Source of the DNA: Candidatus Woesearchaeota archaeon
GTDB taxonomy: Archaea > Nanobdellota > Nanobdellia > SCGC-AAA011-G17 > UBA489
Assembly: GCA_018658955.1 (NCBI GenBank)
Contig: JABIPM010000037.1
Coordinates: 1 to 11,425, forward strand
Length of the DNA stretch: 11,425 nt
Reading direction: 5' to 3'
The notes beneath the pieces are model-generated. The model was not told the origin of the DNA. It saw only the letters and a list, made by a program, of their open reading frames with translations, and did not search any database. The translations under genes were made by a program, and so were the position numbers. The stretch's first letter is position 1, and every line of letters begins with the position of its first letter. Below are positions 5,637-11,425 of this stretch, one piece after another.

Positions 5637-8218
5637 TTTTTCTTAAGAACATTCAGATTCTTAAACACATAATCTACTTGTTCTTTACTCCATCCTCTTT
5701 TCAATAACTCTGCAACAATTACTTCTTTTGTTTTCTTACCTTTAATAGAATCAGAAACATATTTTTTAAGATTAAATTCATCTTCAGGATTATTAAAAAC
5801 TCTAGGCAATCTTTTAAGTGTAGAATTTATTTTGTCCCCTCCGCTTAATTTAAAGTAAAGAACCATTCCAACAATTAACAATAATCCAATCATAAAAGCA
5901 ACCAAGATTCCCGTCCAATTCACTTTCTTTGAACAATCCTCAGGACAAGATACTGCATCTTCCAAAGAAACTCTTTCCCCGTCAACAACCAATACGCTGC
6001 AAACACCATCACCACAAACAGGAACGGTTTCATATTCAACTTCAGAAATACCAGTTTTAGGAATTAAAATAGTTTTCAAACTACTCAAATCAAAAGCAAT
6101 ATTTTTTCTAACAAAATAAGAATAAGCCACATTGTTCAAAGAACTATATTCTTTTCTATAAACTAAATTTGGAACTTGCCTATGCATTTCAAAAGGCTCT
6201 TTAAATGAAAGTTCATAAATCGGATCAACGTATAAGCTTCCAGGAATTGTTTCATATAAATAATAATCAGTTCCAGTTCCAGCAATATTTTTTTCAACCC
6301 AAGTACCTTCAATAATTACTCCGCCTTGAAGTTCTACTTTCAAATGCCTTGCTCTAGAATTAACAATAAAATCATTTTGATGATGGTAAGCATTAACCCT
6401 TTCCTCTTCTCCGCCAGCAACCATATCTATCAAAATATCTTGAGGTTCGGCAATTATTTGTTCAGAAATATCTGCAACAATTTCAATTGACTGAGGAGTA
6501 CCTAAAACAATTGCATCTAGCTCATTAGTTAAATTTTCTAAAAAGTTCTGAGATTCATTTGAATTGGAATAATTAATATGTTCGGAACTATTCAAATAAG
6601 AATTCAATCCACTAAGTGCCACAGTAACTGAATCACTTAATTCTAAAAAACTCAAAACATCAGCAAAATTAGAAGTTTGATAGTTTAAACTTGAAATATA
6701 TCCTTTAATAAAATCTTGAGTTGAAGATTCATTATATCCTGAACTATCCCATTCGTCTGAAGGGCCAATAGTCACATCAAGAGTAACTTGGGGCCCAGGC
6801 ATTAATTCAACTGTAAATTCATAATCATCTTCATCATCAACTTGTGGAACGAAAAAGAACATACCGGAAGTATCCATAGATAAACTATTCTTACTCTCTA
6901 AGTCCAGTAAATCCAAATCTCCAATTTCAATAAGTGATCCTTCTTCTGCAATTAGAGTCATATAAAAAGAAGTTTTAGATTTTGTAGCTCCGCTAGAAGT
7001 ATAATACATGTCTAGGCTATGAATTGCAATTGCTGCAGGACTTAAGCTTCCAATCCTTAATGGAATTGCACACCCGCCTCCACTTAACTCAATACAATTT
7101 TCAATTTGATTATTTAAACTATGTTCAAATGCAGCATAACTATTAACTAAACTTGATCCAAAATCTGCCGAAAAATTTCCTAATTCATAAGTATAATCTC
7201 CACCCTTAACTTTAATAAAAAAATCATCAGAAGCAAAATCATTACAAACATATGAAGAACCCTCCAATTTACAAGTGTATGCGGAAGTATCTCCTCCCTG
7301 TTCAGCATTTAATTTTCCTTGGTGTACTGTCCCATCACCATCTACTTCATTATACAAACATATCAAATATTCATTTTCAACTGCATAACCAATATCCATG
7401 GAACAGTTATAATAATTAGCAGTTCCCGGAACAGTTTCAAGTTTACATTCAAATTGTCCACCATATGCTTCACAACCAGCAGAATCAACACAACTAGGAG
7501 ATTCTAATTGAAGAAGAGTCGCAGTAAGATTAAGTCCAGCTAAATCTTCAATACTAGCATAAACTTCTAAATCTCGAGTATAGGGTAAATCTATTTCTTC
7601 ACACCAATAAGTTCTATCTACTAAAGCCTCGTTCTTAATTATAATTTCACTAGGATTTCCATTCTCATTTAATTCATCAGGTAAACTAAATTCATCAACA
7701 TAACCAGTAAGTCCTCCAAAATATTGCCACTCAATTAATCCATCATTTCCAAAATCCAAATAGGGAGAATAGGAAGGATTCAACGCAGAACCAGTAATTC
7801 CAAATGAAATAGATTCAAATACATCTTCAACTGTATCTACCATTAAATAAACAAGATGGTCTCCTGCAGAAGTATAAATTAAATCCACATTAGTATTGGA
7901 ATTTAATAGCCTATAATTTTCTCCATCAACATCATATAAAATTTCTTGATAATCTAACAAACTTTTTAATTTCTTAGATTTACTCATATCATCAAAAGAA
8001 ATGTTCAATAAAGTGTTGGGAGAAATTGGTCCAGTAAAATTAATCACAAAATCAAGTAAAACTGGCTCCCCTGAAACAAAAGAGAGTTCACTAATATTTC
8101 CCTCTAAATATATTTCAGAAGGTTCGGAATTTGTAGCTCCAAATACAATAAACGAACATAAAATTAAGAATAATATACTTCCAAATACTACCTTCTTTTC
8201 ACCCCATCTTAATACCAT
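5633..8218 (-). CDS. Large membrane-anchored surface protein, family not recognised
   Basis: 861 residues, which I do not place in a named family. A signal peptide is at about 9-28 (FGSILFLILCSFIVFGA). A long, acidic, Ser/Asn-rich outside part has several N-x-S/T sequons near its N-terminus and middle, and a cysteine cluster around residues 230-330. Just before the membrane, residues 732-763 read VPVCGDGVCS ... CPEDCS, the same cysteine signature found before the membrane helix of the next gene. The membrane helix is about 768-790. The tail (792-861) ends in a helical segment with KKTKEVIVAELLKRGWSKEQ, resembling a short GW-containing helical module that I recall at the termini of other microbial membrane proteins. 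The ATG at 8218 sits about 35 bases after a TATA box. First gene of the operon; probably part of the cell envelope and a Sec client. Confidence 0.8.
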   Translation of the reverse strand: MVLRWGEKKVVFGSILFLILCSFIVFGATNSEPSEIYLEGNISELSFVSGEPVLLDFVINFTGPISPNTLLNISFDDMSKSKKLKSLLDYQEILYDVDGENYRLLNSNTNVDLIYTSAGDHLVYLMVDTVEDVFESISFGITGSALNPSYSPYLDFGNDGLIEWQYFGGLTGYVDEFSLPDELNENGNPSEIIIKNEALVDRTYWCEEIDLPYTRDLEVYASIEDLAGLNLTATLLQLESPSCVDSAGCEAYGGQFECKLETVPGTANYYNCSMDIGYAVENEYLICLYNEVDGDGTVHQGKLNAEQGGDTSAYTCKLEGSSYVCNDFASDDFFIKVKGGDYTYELGNFSADFGSSLVNSYAAFEHSLNNQIENCIELSGGGCAIPLRIGSLSPAAIAIHSLDMYYTSSGATKSKTSFYMTLIAEEGSLIEIGDLDLLDLESKNSLSMDTSGMFFFVPQVDDEDDYEFTVELMPGPQVTLDVTIGPSDEWDSSGYNESSTQDFIKGYISSLNYQTSNFADVLSFLELSDSVTVALSGLNSYLNSSEHINYSNSNESQNFLENLTNELDAIVLGTPQSIEIVADISEQIIAEPQDILIDMVAGGEEERVNAYHHQNDFIVNSRARHLKVELQGGVIIEGTWVEKNIAGTGTDYYLYETIPGSLYVDPIYELSFKEPFEMHRQVPNLVYRKEYSSLNNVAYSYFVRKNIAFDLSSLKTILIPKTGISEVEYETVPVCGDGVCSVLVVDGERVSLEDAVSCPEDCSKKVNWTGILVAFMIGLLLIVGMVLYFKLSGGDKINSTLKRLPRVFNNPEDEFNLKKYVSDSIKGKKTKEVIVAELLKRGWSKEQVDYVFKNLNVLKKK

Positions 8219-8248
8219 ATTAAACCTTTTTTTATCGTATTCACGACT

Positions 8249-8258
8249 ATTTATAAAT
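8249..8258 (-). promoter_or_regulatory. TATA box for the surface-protein operon
   Basis: Read on the minus strand, ATTTATAAAT with flanking TA matches the archaeal TATA consensus closely. It is centred about 36 bases before the ATG at 8218, giving a predicted leader of roughly ten bases. Confidence 0.65.
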
Positions 8259-8306
8259 GCCAGTCAAAACTATTTAAAAGTTATGATATTTTGCCATAAC
8301 AAAAGG

Positions 8307-8320
8307 TTTTTAATATAAAA
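8307..8320 (+). promoter_or_regulatory. TATA box for secF
   Basis: TTTTTAATATAAAA is centred about 24 bases before the secF ATG at 8337. No SD is present between them, so a leaderless secF transcript is likely. AAAAGG just upstream could be the BRE. Confidence 0.55.
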
Positions 8321-8336
8321 TCATCAAAAACACACC

Positions 8337-9227
8337 ATGGAAAAGAAAATAGAGCAAATATTCAAGAACCATTCAAAAAAGTTAATGATTTTACCTATTC
8401 TATTAATCCTATTTTCAGCAATTTTTTTAATTAATCAACAGCTAACAACCGGAGAAGTCATTCAAAAAGACATTTCATTGAGTGGAGGAATGACAGTTAC
8501 TCTTTATACAGACGTTCAAATCGATAAACACTTATTAAAAACCACCTTAGAAAAAGATTTTTCAGAAATTTTGATCAGAGGACTTTCAGAATTTGGAACA
8601 GACAAAGAAGTAGGCGTTGTAATTGATACCCCTGATATTAACGAAGAAGACATGAAAAAAGGGATTCTAGAAGTTACAGGGATAACATTAACAGAAGAAA
8701 ACTCTTCAATTGAAGTTGTAGGTTCTTCATTAGGAGATTCATTCTTTAAACAAATGGTAAAGGCGCTAATTTTTGCTTTCTTATTTATGTCATTAGTGGT
8801 ATTAATTACCTTTAGAAAATTACTTCCTTCCTTTGCAATTGTTATTGTAGCATTAGGGGATTTGATGATTACTTTAGCAATAATTAATCTGATGAATATG
8901 AGAATTTCTTCAGCGGGAATTGCGGCACTATTATTACTGATAGGTTATTCAATTGATACAGACGTATTATTAACAACTAGATTATTGAAAAACAGAGAAG
9001 GGACAATCATAGAAAGTGTCATTAGTTCCATGAAAACTGGTTTAACCATGAGCATAACCACAATTTCAGCTATTACAGCAGCATACTTCGTATCTTCATC
9101 TTTAATTTTAAAACAAATGTTTTTGATTATTATAATTGGATTATTAGTAGATATCATATTAACTTACATGCTTAACGCCCCAATGTTGGCAGATTATGCA
9201 GAAAAACAACTTGGAGGGAAAAACTAA
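8337..9227 (+). CDS. secF: Protein-export membrane protein SecF
   Basis: This is the SecF subunit of the SecDF export complex, which sits beside SecYE and uses the ion gradient to help pull proteins across the membrane. The 296 residues follow the family plan. TM1 is at about 17-34. An outside domain at 35-140 contains DISLSGG (45-51, the (D)xxGG motif) and IDTPDINEEDM. Five further membrane helices lie at about 142-160, 165-186, 192-213, 235-255 and 258-282. GYSIDTDVLLTTR (203-215) is the conserved helix-4 motif. The length is usual for archaeal SecF. secD follows after one base, so this is an operon in the secF-secD order, the reverse of the usual bacterial order. Confidence 0.95.
   Translation: MEKKIEQIFKNHSKKLMILPILLILFSAIFLINQQLTTGEVIQKDISLSGGMTVTLYTDVQIDKHLLKTTLEKDFSEILIRGLSEFGTDKEVGVVIDTPDINEEDMKKGILEVTGITLTEENSSIEVVGSSLGDSFFKQMVKALIFAFLFMSLVVLITFRKLLPSFAIVIVALGDLMITLAIINLMNMRISSAGIAALLLLIGYSIDTDVLLTTRLLKNREGTIIESVISSMKTGLTMSITTISAITAAYFVSSSLILKQMFLIIIIGLLVDIILTYMLNAPMLADYAEKQLGGKN
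9213..9217 (+). promoter_or_regulatory. Shine-Dalgarno GGAGG for secD, within the end of secF
   Basis: GGAGG lies 11 bases before the ATG at 9229 and decides the secD start. An in-frame ATG at 9196 would overlap secF by 32 bases, lacks an SD and would add a charged segment before the first membrane helix. Confidence 0.65.
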
Positions 9228-9228
9228 A

Positions 9229-10959
9229 ATGGTTAAATTAGGCGGAAGAGTTTGGGTATTAATTGTATTTTTATTTTTAGCCTTACTAGTTATTGATCCC
9301 TCTCCAATTTCAACAGGCATAGAAATAAGATCTATAGATTCAAATTCACCTGCATTCGCAGAAGGAATAAAACCAGGAGAAAAAATTCTAGAAATTAATG
9401 GAGTTAAAATAAATGAGTTAATAGACTTCAAAACAGAAACGGACAAACTAATTCCCCTATCACAAGAAGTAGAGATCACAACTTCAGAAGGAATTACAAA
9501 ATATGAAATAGTTTCTTCGATTGGATTCAAAGTAGATTCAAACCTAACAATTATTGCAGCAGATTCAGAAAATCCTTTAGAAAATGGATTAAAATTATTA
9601 AAAATTAACAATGAAGTTGTAGAAGATGTAGAAGGATTTAACAGAATAATTTCAAAGCTAATTACTAAAAACAAATTCATACTAAAAACAAACAAAGCAG
9701 ACTATGCTTTCCTGACTACAGGAGACCACGGAATTACTGCAAGAAAAGCAAAAACAAGCAATATAGAAAAAGGATTAGAATTACAAGGTGGAACAAGAGT
9801 AATGCTTAAACCTATTTCTGAAGAACCTGTAAGTGCTGAAGATATTAACAACATCATAGATGTTATGCATAAACGTATGAATATTTATGGATTAGCAGAT
9901 ATTAAAATAAGACCTGCAAAAGATCTTGATGGAACAAGATTCGTATTAATTGAAATTGCAGGAGCTACAAGAGAAGAAGTAAAAGAGCTTATTTCCAAAC
10001 AAGGAGTTTTCGAAGCAAAAATTGGAGAAGAAACTGTATTCGAAGGTGGGAAAAAAGATATCCCTTATGTATGTAGAGACGATGGTTCATGTGCAGTTAT
10101 TGAATCTTGTAATACTCAATCTCCAGAAGTTGCTTATTGTAACTTTAGATTTGCAATCACACTTTCAGCAGATGCTGCTAAAAAACATGCAGAAATCACA
10201 GATAAATTAGAAATTAATTACAGTGGAACAAATGCTTATCTTTCAAAACCTTTAGATTTATACTTAGATGGAAAATTAGTAGATACTTTACTAATCTCAG
10301 AAAGTCTTAAGGGAGAAGAAACAACACAAATTTCAATTTCAGGTTCTGGAAATGGGGCAACAGAAGAAATAGCATATAATGATGCAATTGCAGGCATGAA
10401 TAATCTTCAAACAGTATTAATCACAGGTTCACTACCTCACAAATTAGAGATTGTAAAAATGGACACCATAAGTCCAATGATGGGTAAAGCTTTCATCAAG
10501 AACGCATTCCTTGCAGGTTTCCTAGCATTATTTGTAGTAGGTATTGTAGTTTACATTAGATACAGAAAATTCAAGATTATATTGCCTATGGCATTCACAA
10601 GCGTTTCAGAAGTAATACTAATCTTAGGGTTTGCAGCACTATTCAAATGGAACTTAGATCTAGCAGCTATTGCAGGAATTATTGCAGCAGTGGGAACAGG
10701 AATAGATGACCAAATCATCATTGCTGACGAAGTTCTTAAACAAAGAATAAGAGTACTTAATTGGAAAGAAAAGATTAAGAGGGCATTCTTTATTATTTTT
10801 AGTGCTTATGCAACAACTGTTGTTGCTATGTTACCTTTAATGTTTGCAGGTGCAGGATTACTAAAACAATTTGCAATCACAACAATAGCAGGAGTAACTA
10901 TTGGAGTATTAATTACTAGACCAGCATTCGCATCAATAGTTGAAAAACTATTAGATTAA
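9229..10959 (+). CDS. secD: Protein-export membrane protein SecD with N-terminal PDZ-like insertion
   Basis: 576 residues from the ATG at 9229. TM1 is at about 7-23. The SecD hallmark LELQGGTRVML lies at 183-193. The conserved archaeal helix-4 motif GIIAAVGTGIDDQIIIADE (483-501) sits within membrane helices at about 424-444, 449-471, 477-499, 517-541 and 548-566. Four cysteines (282, 288, 294, 304) in the outside P1 region could form disulfides. The segment between TM1 and the hallmark is unusually long (about 160 residues). It contains a clear PDZ-like module (28-98, with SPAFAEGIKPGEKILEINGV) and a weaker second copy (104-160, with NPLENGLKLLKINNEVVEDV). SecD works with SecF in late translocation; the PDZ-like part may bind client termini or a protease, which is inference. 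The next gene starts one base after the stop. Confidence 0.94.
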   Translation: MVKLGGRVWVLIVFLFLALLVIDPSPISTGIEIRSIDSNSPAFAEGIKPGEKILEINGVKINELIDFKTETDKLIPLSQEVEITTSEGITKYEIVSSIGFKVDSNLTIIAADSENPLENGLKLLKINNEVVEDVEGFNRIISKLITKNKFILKTNKADYAFLTTGDHGITARKAKTSNIEKGLELQGGTRVMLKPISEEPVSAEDINNIIDVMHKRMNIYGLADIKIRPAKDLDGTRFVLIEIAGATREEVKELISKQGVFEAKIGEETVFEGGKKDIPYVCRDDGSCAVIESCNTQSPEVAYCNFRFAITLSADAAKKHAEITDKLEINYSGTNAYLSKPLDLYLDGKLVDTLLISESLKGEETTQISISGSGNGATEEIAYNDAIAGMNNLQTVLITGSLPHKLEIVKMDTISPMMGKAFIKNAFLAGFLALFVVGIVVYIRYRKFKIILPMAFTSVSEVILILGFAALFKWNLDLAAIAGIIAAVGTGIDDQIIIADEVLKQRIRVLNWKEKIKRAFFIIFSAYATTVVAMLPLMFAGAGLLKQFAITTIAGVTIGVLITRPAFASIVEKLLD

Positions 10960-10960
10960 A

Positions 10961-11392
10961 ATGAACGTTTCAGTACATTTTATCACTTCTTTGATTCTTA
11001 GTTTATTTCTTTATCCTTACTTGGGACTTTATGCTTTATGGATTCTAGTTGGAGGATGGTTAATAGACTTTGACCACTATCTTTGGACTTTATTTAGACT
11101 AAAGACATTATCTTTGAAGAAATCTTACCACTATCATTTTGATAGACATAAAGATAAACATTATGAAAGAGATTTGCTACATCTATTCCATACAGGGGAA
11201 TTCTGGTTATTCATGATATTATCAAGTATAACGTCTTATTACTTCAATCAAAAATTCCTATTTTACATGTTTACAATAACTTTTTTAGGAATGATTCTGC
11301 ACCTTTCATTAGATTTTACCTTACTCTTCAGAAAAAAACATACAGATGCTAGGGCAATTTCTATAATTGCTTGGATAAAAAGAAGAAATTAA
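10961..11392 (+). CDS. Small integral membrane protein with His/Asp motifs, possibly YdjM-like metal-dependent hydrolase
   Basis: 143 residues with about four hydrophobic segments (7-20, 22-36, 81-95, 99-118). Polar residues of the kind that bind metal are set in or near them: His6, the run DFDH (36-39), HLFHTGE (74-80, His74, His77, Glu80) and LHLSLD (113-118, His114, Asp118). A GGWLIDFDH-like motif after two hydrophobic stretches recalls the YdjM family of membrane-bound metal-dependent hydrolases, but the protein is shorter than those (about 200 residues) and I cannot confirm the link. It begins one base after the secD stop, so it is probably co-transcribed with secF-secD. The end appears complete (stop at 11390-11392). 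The function is unknown. Confidence 0.7.
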   Translation: MNVSVHFITSLILSLFLYPYLGLYALWILVGGWLIDFDHYLWTLFRLKTLSLKKSYHYHFDRHKDKHYERDLLHLFHTGEFWLFMILSSITSYYFNQKFLFYMFTITFLGMILHLSLDFTLLFRKKHTDARAISIIAWIKRRN

Positions 11393-11425
11393 AAAAAAGA
11401 ATAAATAGTTTCCCGTTTTACGAGA
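11393..11425. other. Right edge of window, no gene seen
   Basis: The 33 bases after the last stop start with a run of eight A. On the minus strand this reads as a T-run that could terminate a gene arriving from the right. The edge is too short to say more. Confidence 0.3.

Larger units (their letters stand above)
8219..8336. promoter_or_regulatory. Divergent promoter region between the surface-protein operon and secF-secD
   Basis: This 118-base gap has no gene. It holds one TATA box for each direction (annotated separately) and, between them, the imperfect dyad GTTATG (8280-8285) / CATAAC (8295-8300) with a 9-base spacer. Its location suggests a shared operator, but that is inference. A further AT-rich stretch, ACTATTTAAAAG at 8269-8280, could be an alternative TATA element. 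Confidence 0.55.

Noticed and set aside
8001..8318. Plus-strand open frame running into the divergent promoter region
   Set aside because: Most of it is antisense to the start of the 861-residue gene, with no domain and no SD. The AT-rich promoter elements explain its last part.
9196..9228. Upstream ATG at 9196 as the secD start
   Set aside because: It lies within secF, has no SD and would put 11 charged or polar residues before the membrane helix. The ATG at 9229 has GGAGG in front of it and follows secF by one base.
9159..9695. Minus-strand open frame of 178 codons
   Set aside because: It is antisense to secD and the end of secF, both clearly coding, and its product is low-complexity Ile/Ser/Phe-rich.
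1..11425. CRISPR array, insertion sequence or defence operon
   Set aside because: No regularly spaced repeats, transposase motifs or known defence domains are visible on either strand.

Overview
The window is a compact, AT-rich stretch of an archaeal chromosome. The archaeal assignment rests on several independent signs: a TrmI-type tRNA m1A methyltransferase, a PIN-ATPase-KH protein of the PINA type, separate secF and secD genes in the order secF-secD, a tRNA gene whose intron is bounded by a bulge-helix-bulge motif, tRNA genes without encoded CCA, and TATA-like boxes about 25-30 bases before start codons. The very low GC content, tight packing and style of the cysteine-rich surface proteins suggest a DPANN lineage such as Woesearchaeota, Pacearchaeota or Nanoarchaeota. 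That placement is inference and has not been tested.

Layout, left to right. Bases 2-574 are the 3' part of an alpha/beta hydrolase. It overlaps by four bases (ATGA) with trmI (571-1284). A 123-base gap with short repeats precedes the PIN/ATPase/KH gene (1408-3189). Next comes a free-standing two-motif LAGLIDADG endonuclease with an N-terminal helix-turn-helix (3269-4201). Its last ten bases lie inside a tRNA-Arg(CCT) gene (4192-4287). That tRNA carries a 21-base intron at the unusual position 30/31, with a textbook bulge-helix-bulge. tRNA-Gly(TCC) follows (4346-4417).

On the minus strand, converging on tRNA-Gly, is a two-gene operon for membrane-anchored surface proteins: first an 861-residue protein (5633-8218), then a 405-residue cysteine-rich protein with MopE-like and calcium-binding repeats (4419-5636). 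The two overlap by four bases. Both have a signal peptide, a large outside part, a cysteine motif just before a single C-terminal membrane helix, and a basic cytoplasmic tail.

Divergent from this operon is the secretion operon secF (8337-9227), secD (9229-10959) and a small integral membrane protein with histidine/aspartate motifs (10961-11392). The genes are one base apart. SecD carries what look like two tandem PDZ-like modules near its N-terminus. A 118-base intergenic region drives both directions, so the export helper SecDF and two probable export clients share one promoter region.

The most interesting points are the precise tRNA-Arg intron, the endonuclease stop codon lying inside a tRNA that RNase P should cut, the PDZ-like insertion in SecD, and the paired surface proteins. 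I see no insertion sequence, CRISPR array, integrase or clear defence island.
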